Shown: positions 13,600 to 25,320 of the stretch, in pieces
Position numbering within the stretch: position 1 is the first letter of the stretch
Layout of the letters: every line of letters begins with the position of its first letter
NCBI RefSeq assembly: GCF_048564905.1
Contig: NC_132993.1
Location: forward strand, 69,533,001 to 69,597,000
Reading direction: 5' to 3'
DNA from: Vicugna pacos
Lineage: Eukaryota > Chordata > Mammalia > Artiodactyla > Camelidae
Length of the DNA: 64,000 nt
Position numbers and translations under genes: made by a program
Notes under the pieces: model-generated
Told to the model about the DNA's origin: nothing
What the model saw: only the letters and a program-made list of their open reading frames with translations
Databases searched by the model: none

Positions 13600-13805
13600 A
13601 TAAATCTAGTCATGTGATTGCTCTTAAAACCTTGGAAGGCCTTTCCATTACATTTAGAATAACATGTCCTAGTTTACAAGGCCCCAAAGGAATGGTGAAT
13701 GACGGACACCCTGTGGTCCCAGTGCAGGGTCCCTCTGGCTTGCAGGCTCTGCTTAGGAGGCTGTTCACATAGGACTTGCTCCTTTGGCCTCCAATGAAAT
13801 AAAAT
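13600..13805. mobile_element. L2-like LINE fragment
   Basis: The stretch 'tctagtcatgtgattgctcttaaaaccttggaaggcctttccattacatttagaata' followed by 'tttacaaggcccc' parallels the L2 3' region ('...cttaaaaccctccagtggcttcccattgc...tacaaggccct'). It is diverged, as expected for L2. Confidence 0.6.
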
Positions 13806-15959
13806 GTAATTAAATATTTATGAGGCAATCAAAAATAAATCATTAAATCACTGAATTTTAGGGAATAGCACTCTATAGTCTATGATTTTTAAGTTCAGTA
13901 ACTTAGAAATGTGCACTTAAACACAAACATGTATACCACACAGATAGACAATGGTATGGTATATCCCTGTCCCATGGTAACCTTGGGTTTGGAGGAGTTC
14001 AGAGACCTGTAGGCCAGAATATCATGTGTAACACTGAATAATAATTTTTATAAAATATGAACACAAGGGATCCTTAAAATTCTGACACCGTTTTGTTTTT
14101 CTTAACCAAGGAAATAAAAGACTGTTTAGTGCCTAGGTTATTCACATGTACATTTGAACTTTTTTCTGCTTTTGTTGGAAGTGGTTTCTGTTTAAAACTG
14201 GGAACATCATGGTGCCTGTTGTGAACCGTTGACTTATAAGAAAGATAGAAATCTTAAAGTTCAGAGAGTGCGTGACAGGCCAGCCACAGTCCATTGCTGG
14301 AAAGACCAATTAGTCAACCCTGTAAATACTTTAAAAAGTTAATTGCTTATTTCTTTACCATTCTGCTCCAACATTATTACAAGCCATTAGCGAGCATTGA
14401 TCAGATCTGTCAAAACCATCAAAGCATGTTGTAAGAAACCTTTTCCTTTTGAACTGTTAAGAAGTGGAAGAGAATTTATAACTGTTACCTCTGTATTTTC
14501 ATTAACAATACTTACTATATGTGTTTCAGTATTTTATTGTTGAATTAACTTTAAGACATCGAATACAAGAATTGATTTGGAAAATAATGAAGGGTTTAAA
14601 GTCCTGGATCTCAAGAAGTCACTCGTTTGCAGGTGACAGTGGAACAAGTGTGCATTCAAAAAGAAACCACCCCTCCCTTGGAAATCTACTTTTGTTTAAG
14701 AACTGAAAAATAGGTCTCTCTCCTCCCCCATCTTACACACGGACGTGTGGGATTTAAATATATTTTGACAAAGTGAAGAGAACTGTCTCTGACATATATT
14801 GATGTCAGTGAGTTTTAAAACTATTTTCCTTGCAGTTTAAAAAGAAAGGCTGCAAGAGGAAATGACTAAACCCTCTGCATATATCTTCATTGACAGCCGA
14901 TAATTAGCATGCAGCTTAGCAATAATAATTAGTTCCCTCTCGAGAAAATTTCCGGATGAACTCTGAGTTGGCGCATCTCAGTTTAGTCTTGTTTCTTTGT
15001 CCACTCCCTCCCCCAAGTAATTCGTGTTATTTTTAGAATAGGAAGAACTCAAGATGAGCTCCTTCCTTTTAACCGAGTCAGCACTGTCCATTATTTGCAC
15101 TGTGTTTTCTGGAGATTACCTGAGATTAGAGTGTCTTTTGTCCTCCTCTTCCTGTATATTTTCTGATTCTTTCATCTAAGCAGCTTGAAGCACTGCAAAG
15201 GGATAAAGAAGTAGCCATTGCCTGGTAAATATGTCAAGTCCACAAACTATAATTTGGAGCTAAGACCACTATTATGACTTAAAATACTGGCTCTAAAACT
15301 AAAAAGAGGGAATATTCTTAAGGAAGGAGGATTGCTTTCCACTTGAGGTTTTTTGTTTTGTTTTCTTTTTTTCTTTAGTATATACCAAAGAACTTTCAAT
15401 TTGTTTTGAAACTCCCTGGCAAATTAAGTACAAGCATTTTAATTTTCTCAAAGAAAGATGTATGAATCTGAAAATGTCACCAGTTGATGAAGCAAAGCAA
15501 CATGAAAAAGTCTAGTTATTTGAAACAGTTTTTAAAATACAAGTTAAAGGTAATTAAAATTAAACTTGATATTAATCTGAATTTTATTTTTTTAAATCTG
15601 AATTTATTGTTTATTGGTGTTGAATTATTTTGAATTGTATCAGTCCCAACCATTGAATATTGGGAAAGCTTTCCATTTTATTTTACGATTAATATCAGAC
15701 TCTGCAAAAATCTATTCAAGTTCAGACACATTATCATCCCTTCATAGACTAGACTTTTCTTAGTTGCTTCTGTAAGAATTTTTTTATATAATAGGTTTTG
15801 GAGTCATTGTTTATAAGGAACAAGCTTTTAACAAGTCAGACAGTCTTTTTGCTCTTTGTCTCTGGGGACCATAACTGGACGTGACCAAGCTGTGTGAATT
15901 CACAGTGGTGATAGACACTCCATCTCACATGCACTGTTAATAGCATAGCTCTCTGGTCA

Positions 15960-16165
15960 ACTTATCTTCAAATTTTGGCACCAACAACGACCGAATAACC
16001 TTAGCTGTGTGCTGCATCTCTTAAAACCTCTTTTTACATCTAGAAAACAGAAATAGTTATAGGTCCTACCTCATGGAAGTGCCACGTGATTAAATGAGAT
16101 GATAAATGTCAAGGCCTTAGATAGTATGTGACACATAATGACTCAGTAGGTATTAATTGTTACCA
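15960..16165 (+). mobile_element. MIR SINE
   Basis: The order of blocks is that of MIR in sense: 'accttagctgtgtgctgcatctcttaaaacctc', 'tacatctagaaaacag', 'cctacctcatggaagtg', 'gattaaatgagatgat' and 'acataatgactcagtaggtatt'. Confidence 0.8.
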
Positions 16166-17769
16166 CTTTGAGAGTCAGGACTGGGAGGAACAATATAAGG
16201 ACATGAAGAAATTTGGTTGCATAAAACAAGGAAGCTTTCCCTACCCCTCCCTTTTTTATTTATAAGACATAATTTTGTTTTCAGTAAAATAATACATGTT
16301 CACTGGTAAAAATTTTAATAATGTAGAAATGTCTCATTGGCCTTTAGGAAATTCCTGATAGCAATATCGTGAACCTCATTTGTACTGGTTATGGTTATTT
16401 TTTTTAAATAGCATTTTAAATGGTATCTCCAAATTCATTTCTTTGTATATTTAATGAAGTTGAATTCTTTTTATGTGAATTAGTTTTTGTCTTCTATGAC
16501 ATGTTCATTTATTGAACAAAGGTAATAATTTTCCTTCCTTCTTTAATATTTTTCCAGCATATTGAAAGAGCAATAATGTTTCCAAAGCTATGCTGTAAAT
16601 ATATACTTTTTTCATTTTTTCTTTGATATTTATTTCTGCATGTTTAAACTTTGCAATTCCATGATTTATCAAACTTTTTTTATCTTGTTAATCACTTTTA
16701 TGTTTACTATGCTCTTTTTACAAATAATGCGTACATCATTTCCTAGAAATTGCACATGGCTGAGATAGATGAATGCATCTCCACCCCAAAAGAGAACAGA
16801 AATGGAAGTATTCATCTCTGTGCAGACAGTAAGGTTTATTCTCCAGTTGTATGAGTGATATTAACAATTCAGTGATCAGAAAGGTTGAGTTAAGTTCAAC
16901 TAATGAAAAACTCAGATTTTCGTTTTTGGCAAATACTCTTCAACACATAATAAGATAATACTGAACATCTGTAAAACAGGTCAACTGATTTAGTCTATTG
17001 GAAATAAAGGTTATAATGAATTTATGTTACAGTAAATTTGTTCATGAGTAGAGACAGACAGGGATTGATACATATGCTTCATGGTGGCAGCTCTGACCCC
17101 CCTATAATTAAAGGGTCCACACTGTTTACCACATGGCTTCCACATTTAACCATAGATGGATAATTGATCCCAAAGCAGCCAATCTAGAGGAAGCCACCAA
17201 TCTATGAATTCTGAACTGTGACTAAGCCAATTAGATTCTGTCCCTTGAGAATTTGAAGGATGCAAGAACTTATTGTCATACAGTGGGAGCTGGGAGGTCT
17301 TACAGTTGGGTACTAATGCAGACATATTTGTCCATAAGGAAATTCATAAATAAACCCTGTAGAATTAGTACAGTGAAGCAGTGGTATTATGAGAAGCAAG
17401 AAGCAAACATGTCATCTCTTAAGAGATAAATTAACTTTGTGCTTCTATTGATTTTCCAATTACCAAGAGGCCTGGTTTTCTGTACTCAGATTTGCATTAC
17501 CATGACTTAATTAATCTCTCTTCATTGTAATCAGTGATGTCTTGACAACCATAGCCACCCATAACCATAAAGTCACTTTTGGTAGATTGTGCTTTGATAT
17601 GACTTCAGTCTGTATTGAGGGACATAATTATAAACAGAGATATGGCACTTGATACCTTAGTTTTTAGTGATGTTTGATGTCCATCGTAGTATTTTTCATC
17701 ATTCCTATTAAGAGGACCTCAGAAGAAATTCCTTTTAGTCCATAATGTACCTGGCATTACGGGGTGTAA

Positions 17770-18215
17770 TGCCTGTGTTAGGGTTTTCCAGAGAAGCAGA
17801 ACCAACAGAACAAATAGAGGGTATAAAAGGGGGAATTGGCTCATGCAGTTATGGACAAGTCCCACAGTCTGCCCTCTGCAAGGTAGAGAGTGAGGAAAGC
17901 TGGTGATTTAGTTCAGTCTGAGTCCAAACACCTGAGAACCAGGGGAACTGATGATGTAAGCCTCAATCTGAAGGCAGGAGAAGGCTGATGTTCCAGCTCA
18001 GTCAGGCAGGAAAAAGGGATGAATTCTTCCTCCCTCCACTGTATGTTCTACTCAGACCCCCAATACTTTGAGTGATGCCCACCCACATTGGGGAGGACAG
18101 TCTGCATTAGTGATTTTACCAATTCAAATGTGAGTCTCATTCAGAAATAATGTTTAGCTAAATATCTAGGCAACCCTGATACAGTCAAGTTGACACATAA
18201 AATTAATGATCACAT
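17770..18215. mobile_element. Ancient L1-type or other interspersed repeat, about 445 bp
   Basis: It opens with GTGTTAGGGTTTTCCAGAGA plus 'agcagaaccaacagaac' and closes with TCAAGTTGACACATAAAATT plus 'aatgatcacat'. Internal landmarks are 'ggaattggctcatgcagttatgg' and 'cccacccacattgggg'. These match a common old mammalian repeat that I believe is an L1M-class 3' end. The family name is uncertain. Confidence 0.6.
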
Positions 18216-18964
18216 CAGGCAATGCTCTTAAGCAACTAATACAGTTTTTCTCTTGTGTTATAGTGATTCTTACTTTGAATTTTGAGAAGCCTGGGATCAA
18301 TTTGATATTCACTTTAACAATTGAGAGAATGACTTCTCTTAATAAAATTTATTCTAGGCTTCTCATCATATTTTCTTTGTTTCTTTGTTTTCCTTCATTT
18401 TAACACCCCAACAACATACTTGTTTGAGTGTATTTGTGTAAGTCATTACAGATCCTTTTTAGAAAAGGATCCTTTTAAAATAATCAAATAAGTGAAAGTA
18501 GAAAATTAGAGTTAAATATTAAAGCATAAATATGCACCACCTTTAAAAAAGCTTTTTCTGTTACAGAATGCCTCTTTGTCCATTATTTCAGATATATGTC
18601 TGAAGCATAAATATTTACCCATAGTGGATACTTTTAACCTTTCCTGACTTAAAGTCGAATATGATGAGGAATCACAGACAGTTAGGAAGAGCGATTTGGG
18701 TCTTAGAGAAAATTAAGGATGACAGTCAGGGTTTATCTTTGTGGAAATGTACAAGAAAAATATAAACCATTGCATTGATATGCTTTGGTTAGTACCTTTG
18801 ACTCTGAAATTTCTACTGACAAGCCTGAACTTCTTAGGAGTCACTCATTGGCACTGCTCTGCTGGGTGGTGATGGTCAAAGTGGAGAGGTACAGAAGCAG
18901 TCAGTGCATGTCTTTCATATTGGGAACATGTTTAAAGAAAACTGCAGTCTATTTATTGGGTCTT

Positions 18965-19111
18965 TTTTAAACGAAATTCTTTAAAAAAAAAATTGGGGGG
19001 GGGGAGGTAATTAGGTTTGTTTGTTTATTTTAATGGAGGTACTGGGGATTGAATCCAGGACCTCATGCATGCTAAGCTTGCACTCTATTACTGAGCTATA
19101 CCCTCCCCGCC
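18965..19111 (-). mobile_element. Camelid tRNA-derived SINE (Vic-1 type), antisense
   Basis: The reverse complement starts with a tRNA-like head: a GGGAGG lead, an A-box-like TATAGCTCAGTAATAGAGTG segment, and a B-box-like region ('ggtcctggattcaatcccc'), then 'agtacctcc' and an A/T-rich tail. This matches the Ala-tRNA-derived SINE known from camelids. A 9-bp direct repeat TTGGGTCTT at 18956-18964 and 19112-19120 probably marks the target-site duplication. The tail is long and mixed, with a G run of about eleven. Confidence 0.85.
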
Positions 19112-19544
19112 TTGGGTCTTATATTTAAAAAAAAAAAAAAAACAACTTAGGGATTATTCTAGAAAGTGTCTTCATAAGTGAAATGAAATTTCTTAACTTA
19201 TTGCCTAAGGCATGTACGTGATATTCAGTTTTATGTATCCAAATGTATTTTGGCAGCAATTTCCTCTGAGGCAATATGAATGAGTCAAAATAGATTAGTT
19301 CCAAAATGCCTGAAAACCTAAAAGTATTCTCTGATCCGATACTCATTTAAATATATGACAAGTCATAAATGAATATTTAACTACTTCTCTTTAGGCAAGC
19401 TTAAATATGAACCATGGAATATTTAGACTTGTTCATTGATCACTCCCTCCATTTATTAAGCTTCCAAAAATACGGATATAGCATCATACTTTGATAGACT
19501 CTGTAAAATATGTGTGGTTGAGTTTGTTAATTTTTTGACAGTGT

Positions 19545-19735
19545 TTTATCACCTCCATTTTAGAAATGCAGTTTAGTCAAAGAATTAAGGATTTGGAAGG
19601 TAGAAGGTGATTAATATGAGAGGAAACTAATCTAAGAGGTTAAGCTGTTATTCAGGGTTACACAGGTAGTTAAATGGCAAAGCCAAGACAAGAACCTGGT
19701 TCCCCAGAGTCTCAGTCTACAGGATTTTCATAATG
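19545..19735 (-). mobile_element. MIR SINE, antisense
   Basis: The blocks 'cctccattttagaaatgcagttt', 'taagaggttaagctgttattcagggttacacaggtagttaaatggcaaagcc' and 'gaacctggttcccc' match the antisense MIR core and tRNA-related end. Confidence 0.75.
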
Positions 19736-22045
19736 ACATATATATCTGTGTACTTTGATTATCTTTTTTTTTTTGGTAATTTGAGTGATTTTTCATTGTA
19801 ATAGTGTACATCTGTAGGATAGTCTTCTATTTTCTGGACACCTGACTTTCTTCATAAGTAAAATAAAGGACAGTGCTAATTCATAATTCACTGTGATGGG
19901 AAAAAATTGATAAATGTGAAGGTGATAAGAAATGAACATTTTAAAATCTTGCCATTTGTTGAATGTTTTCCCTTTGCATTTTCCATGCTACATCTCCATA
20001 GGAATATGAGTTCATCTTTATGATCTCATGGCATAGACTTGGCCATAGAGATAGGAAGATGGGTCAAAATAAAAGGTGATATATTGGAATAAAATAAGTT
20101 TTATGAGTTATTGCTGACAAAACAAATAGGAACTACCACCTTTAGACTACAAAAATTATAGTAAGCATAGTAAGTATTGCAGAAGTTGGCAAGTCATGAA
20201 AACAGTAGAAGTTGATATCTAGCGCTCTAGGGTATACAGAAGTAATGAGGTCCTAATGACCTCACTGGGAGAAAGCAAGGTCATCTCTAGGTGGAATTCA
20301 TTCATGGAATGCCTCCTTTACTAGTTGAGCTGCCCCTGATTCCAATTCATACCTTTTAAGATGGGCACAAAATACTCCACTGTGGCAACACTTCAGGGTA
20401 GGGCCTTCATATTTGATTCCTTTTATGACCTCCTCTTATTTTCCAACCATCGTAGTTTCCTAAGCTCTGTACCTTATTGTGTCTGGTAAATCTGTAGTTG
20501 AGAGACCTGTTAATTCTAGCTAATATATAACCATTCTTTGATCTATTGAATCTTTTCAGATAATGATTTCATTGTATGTAACATTTGGGGAATTTTAGCA
20601 ACCTATTGGAATAACTGGGCACTCTTTTCTGGAAAATAGTGTACTAGCAGCCCTGATGTAAAACTGTAAGTGATTACATATAAAGACAAGGTGTAATGGC
20701 AGTAGACAACTTTGATCTATATTTTTGTTACGGTATTGAATGCCTAAAATATGTATCTCTTGCTGTTTGTGAATGCCTAGTAAGAAAAGAACACAATATG
20801 ATTCTATCTTGACAGAATTGCTAAGCAGAAAAAATTTGTCTTCCAGTATTCAAGAACCCCAAATCTCTCAAAGTCCTATTTTCATCCTCCCTAAATAAAG
20901 AACATTATTATTATTCCCAGCTCTGCCTCAAAACTTTTCAAAAATACCTTTATTTAGGTGAATAGTCAAATGATTCAATATCACAAGTTTTACCTTTATA
21001 AATTAGACTTTGATTTTAGCAGGATTGATCATTTTAAACTAAAAGTTTAACCCTTCTTCACAGAACTTTGGGAATGAACAGTTTCAGAGTAGAAAAATAG
21101 AATTTAATACATTCACAATAGAGGAGAGAAGAAACTTCATTTCTCTTTTCTGAGAAACAGACATTGTAAGAGTGGGCAAAATGCTATAGATTTGTCATAT
21201 TTCATGTTGCTGTCTGGATTTGAGTGTTCTGGGTACCAGTATTCCACATTCTCTGTTAGATGCATTAGGAATTGACCTTTGGAAGATGATGCTATCTTAT
21301 GACTTGTCCGTATTTCCCAGGGAGCCTCTTCAGAAACTCTTCAGTGTGCAGGGTTTCATAATGGGGCGAATATTCTCTCTCATCATCAAAGGCTCTCACG
21401 TGTCATTTACCAGCCATTAATACTGAACTTCCATATGCAATTAAATACCTTCAGCGAACAAACATACACATAGGAGAGGTTTGCCAGATTCTGACTTTCT
21501 AAAATTAAATGTATATTAGCTAAAACAAATAATTTGTAATTCCTGAAGTAGGGATGAATACACAACACCAGCCAAGATCACAGTGATAGAAAGTAGATCC
21601 CCAGCAGTTTTATCAGTCATTCCCACTGTCCTGAATGCTATCACGTGTTACCCCATTGTATTAACACTCCTGATAGTTTCCAGACTTGGGCAATTTGATT
21701 TTGGATGTGACTTTCAAGACCAGTTCCAAGTGGAAACATTCTTTCTGAGGTGGTGTTTAATCTGGAGTTAAATGGACTTGCTTTGAGAATATTTATTGTA
21801 GACTTGGGATTTGTTTATACATGAGGAGTAAACATAAAAGTCATAATAAAATGAAATTTTCGTTTAACACTTTACAGTTTGTGAAAAATAATTCTTTCTG
21901 TATTTAAAAACATTAGGAATATTTACCTTGCATATTAAGTTGAATTGACATTTTTAGATTCGTAAACTTATAAAAGATTTTAATTTGTGCACATTAAAAC
22001 TTATTTCTAGTTACACTCTATTTTTTACATAGCGAATAAATATTT

Positions 22046-22190
22046 AAATAAATTTTTCCAGTTTTATTGAGTTATAATTGATATATAACATTGTATTAGT
22101 TTAAGGCTGCAGCTTATTGATTTGATATGTGTACATATCAAGAAATGACTACCACAGTTTAATATCTGTCACCTCACATAGAATATTTTT
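22046..22190 (-). mobile_element. L1 3'-end fragment, antisense
   Basis: The reading 'tccagttttattgagttataattgatatataacattgtattagtttaagg' followed by 'tcacctcacatagaat' is the antisense of the L1MA-type 3' UTR. It ends about 230 bp upstream of exon 2. Confidence 0.8.
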
Positions 22191-22422
22191 ATTTTGATGA
22201 GAACTTTAAGATCTCTTAGCAGCTTTCAAATACACATCTAAGTATTGCTGTTGTACTGTGTATTTATAATCTTTTTAAGTAATTTTAAAGGCTTTATATT
22301 TATGATAAAATGAATTTTAATTACACAGTATGAATAGATACGAAAATAGAGCCATGAGAAACGTGCTATAAAGGTATTTGTATTTTCTTTTGGTTGAGTG
22401 TACATTTTGTTTTGAATTTCAG

Positions 22423-22583
22423 AACTCTTGGATCTAAACAGAACATCAGTATTTCATAGCCCTTTTGGATTTCTTGATCTCCATTCCATGTTGCTGGATG
22501 AATATCAAGAGAGACTCTTCGTGGGAGGCAAGGATCTTGTGTATTCCCTCAGCTTGGAAAACATCAGCAGTGGCTATAGAGAG
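22423..22583 (+). CDS. SEMA3E: SEMA3E exon 2 (start of sema domain)
   Basis: This coding exon encodes 53 full codons preceded by two bases (AA) that complete a Glu codon split by a phase-1 intron. The peptide begins LLDLNRTSVFHSPFGF, continues LDLHSMLLDEYQERLFVGGK and ends DLVYSLSLENISSGYRE. It matches SEMA3E as I recall it (human: LNLNRTSIFHSPFGF, ERLFVGGRDLVYSLSLE) and not SEMA3A or SEMA3C, which differ throughout. Residues around LLDEYQERLFVGGKD form the first strands of the seven-blade sema beta-propeller. The protein is a secreted guidance cue that binds Plexin-D1, chiefly in vascular and neuronal patterning. Borders are TTTCAG/AA and GAG/GTATGG; reading through the donor keeps the frame open to 22667, which is intronic. 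NRT and NIS are potential N-glycosylation sites. NIS replaces what I recall as RIS in human. Confidence 0.97.
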
Positions 22584-23924
22584 GTATGGAAACAGGACAC
22601 TAGATTCCAGGAGAGAAAGAAAAGGAGTAAAGGGACCATCTTCTTGCATGTGTGTTATTTGGGTTAGTCTTTTCATTGTCTTGGTCACTTTAACATTCTA
22701 AGTGATAATTTTATTGAAAGAAATAAAATATTCCTTAAAAATAGAATCATTTTGAGGAAAGCTTGTAAACCATTGAGAATGAACTCTTCTGGTGCACCGC
22801 TGATCTCTGTGTCCCCAGAGGACTTCTGACTGGTGCATTGGGCGTTCCTCTTGTGTGGGGATAGCCCTGTCACCACACCCGCTGTCCCGAGGCCTGAGCT
22901 TGGCACATGCTGATTTACCAGTAGTCCTTTTAGGCTTTGTTACTCCAGAAATCCCAACCTGCAGAAATATGGATATGTCATCTCAGTACAGGGAACTCAT
23001 GTATTCCTATTGGTAAGATCACTGATTCCGGAGGATGTGCCTTAAACCTGAAGGATTAAAGTATATTAAAATAAGCAAACACCCAACATTTTTGAGGAAA
23101 GGTTAACTATGATAAGAAAAGTCATTCTTAAAATCTGTGCTTATACAAAATTGAGTTAAGCTGATGTATTTTCAGGCCTCCATCAGCCCTACATGAAACA
23201 TGCAGAAATATTTAGACCATAGTATATTTGCCATAAATATATATATTACCTACTTCGTTTTTCTTTATAATTCATTTTTATGTTTGTCAAAGTGAGCAAT
23301 GTCTGTATTTTTTAAAGTCATTTTAAAAAAACTTAACGATGAGAAGCAGCGCCACCTCTTCCCTGCCAGTTCCTAATTCCTAGAGGAAATCATTTAAAAC
23401 TCTTATTTCTTCGGATTCCTACCTCCAAATGTCAAACAATTCTTAAAAAGAAGATTTAAAGAAACTTTTCCTGTGACTTTAAAATACTTTAGTAATATGT
23501 GATAACCTTTCAAAATGGTGAATAATGATAATATTAATTAGTAAACCAAAACTAGTCATAAAAACAAAAATCCCTCTGGATTGTTGTGCAAAGTAGTTTT
23601 TTCTTTTAGCACCTAAGAATTACTGAAAAAATATTTGTACAATTTACCATATTCCACTAGAAAAATGTATTTCTTTGTTCATATTTATTAGACTTATTTG
23701 TATTACCATAAAGAAGCAGTAGCCATGGTACCTTTTATTTGTGTTTCTTTATTGGTTGAAAACTTGTCCTCATTCTTTTCTGATCAGTATTTCATTTCTG
23801 GAATGAAGTACAGCTGATCAACAGTTACTTTTTTTTTTTTTGGAAACTTGACAAAACAAGACAATGTATAATTTTATATTTTGTCTTATTTCGACTTAAG
23901 TCACAGATATGAGACCTTTTGAAA

Positions 23925-24150
23925 AGTAGCAGAATGTAATAGCAAAGAACACATCTTATAGCCAGATTGCCTGTATCTAGATCACCACTTTGTGAGATGA
24001 GTGATCTTGGTCAGCTTATCCCATATTCTCTGTTTCTCAGTTTTCTCATCTGTAAAAGAGATAATCATAGTGCTTATCTCACAGCTTTTATAAGATGATT
24101 AACTGAATTATTAATTGCCTAGAACAGTGCCTGAAATGTAAATATCATCC
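23925..24150 (+). mobile_element. MIR SINE
   Basis: Blocks in order: 'cttatagccagattgcctgtatctagatcaccactttg', 'gatcttggtcagcttatcc', 'ctcagttttctcatctgtaaaagag', 'cttatctcacagctttta' and 'ctagaacagtgcctg'. It is a nearly full-length sense MIR. Confidence 0.88.
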
Positions 24151-24549
24151 AAAAGTTTGCTCTCATGGTTGTTACCTTAACTAGACATAGACTCAGCATG
24201 CGATTCCTAGGTACTGCCATTTCTTGCTAAGGTACAGGAGTACCGTATATTTTTAGAGACGGTTCAGCTAAGTTCTAGAAACATTCATGGAAATATGAAG
24301 CAAGCAGAAATTAATAAAATAGTCTCAACCCTAAAATAGTTCTAACGTAAAGGGGAAGATAGAGACATGCACATCTGTCATTGTTAGCACAGTTTGAATA
24401 GAACCATAATAAAAGCCCTAATACAATGCTTAGACAGTGTACACAAGCTGGGAGTTGGGGTTTCTGGAGGAGATATAATTCAGAATTGGACTTTAAATAA
24501 TAGTTGGAATTTTGGTTCACATACATGTTGGTAGTGGAACACAGTGAAT

Positions 24550-24900
24550 ATGGGGAAGAAGGTCAGAAATTTTTAGAGCAGTTGGAAACTGACTTGGCTG
24601 AAGTAGTTAGGTGAGATGGGGCAGGTGGGTGGGAAGAGGGTAGAGTGAGAGTTAAGGGTGGAAATGTGGCTTAGACCAGATCCTGAAGAATACTGACTAC
24701 TATGCTGTTTAAACTTAATCTTCTAGGCAGCGCAGGAGCCAGTGGGAAATTCTGAATACGTGCATAACATGATTAAAATTGTAGTTCAGTGTGGTTGCTT
24801 GAGGAGCAGCATGTTGGGTAAATGGAAGGAAGAGGAGAACAGGGCCATGAGGCCAGTCAGTAGCAGTTAAAATATGAAACCAGGCCCATCTGTCTTAGAA
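24550..24900. repeat. Possible ancient interspersed repeat
   Basis: Purine-rich text such as 'ggtgagatggggcagg', 'ggcttagaccag', 'aataactgac' and 'aggccagtcagtagcagtt' resembles the downstream half of the unassigned old repeat seen at 12.5 kb. It is diverged enough that this is only a suggestion. Confidence 0.35.
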
Positions 24901-25049
24901 GCCTGTGGTCTTTCCACAGTCTAACGGCGTTGAGAACCAGGCTACTGCTTTGGTGTGAACTTCAGGTCTCCCAAATCGGTCTTCAGTGTACCTACTGTTA
25001 GTTTTGCCTTTTGTTATGAGGTATTTCTTTCCTCTTAGTTTTTTCCTTC

Positions 25050-25320
25050 TTTTATTTTTTTAATTCAAGTTTAGTTGATTTATAGTGTCTTGTTAATTTC
25101 TGGTATACAGCATAGTAATTCAGTTATATGTATGTATATATATTATTTTTCATTTTTTTTCCATTATAAGTTATTACAAGCTATTGAATATAGGTCCCTG
25201 TGCTATACAGTGGGATCTTGTTGTTTGTCTGTGTCGTATATAGTAGTGTGTGTCTGCTAATCCCAAGCTCCTAATTTATCCCTCCCCTACTTCCCCTTTG
25301 GTAACCACAGGTTTGTTTCC
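25050..25320 (-). mobile_element. L1 3' UTR fragment, antisense
   Basis: The blocks 'aattcaagtttagttgatttatagtg', 'ctggtatacagcatagtaattcagttatatgtatg', 'ataggtccctgtgctatacagtggg' and 'ggtaaccacaggtttgttt' are the antisense of the L1 3' UTR type also seen in sense at 48.65-48.88 kb. Confidence 0.85.

Larger units (their letters stand above)
1..22422 (+). other. SEMA3E: SEMA3E intron 1 (3' part)
   Basis: This is the noncoding stretch upstream of exon 2. It ends in a pyrimidine-rich tract and the acceptor AG at 22421-22422. I found no signal-peptide exon, CpG island or other coding exon in it, and the short open frames present have no recognisable domains. The SEMA3E first intron is known to be very long in other mammals, which fits. 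Repeats are fairly sparse and listed separately. The stretches between them (for example 1-1150, 1200-5490, 8000-9100, 9200-12430, 13850-15950, 19740-22040) look like unique intronic sequence, with a few possible conserved noncoding elements described in the findings. Confidence 0.85.

Noticed and set aside
1-22422. SEMA3E exon 1 or an alternative promoter
   Set aside because: No signal-peptide coding frame, CpG island or core-promoter cluster was seen.
22428-22667. Open frame running from exon 2 past the donor site
   Set aside because: The last 28 codons are intronic read-through. The GTATGG donor and the exact join to exon 3 define the real end at 22583.
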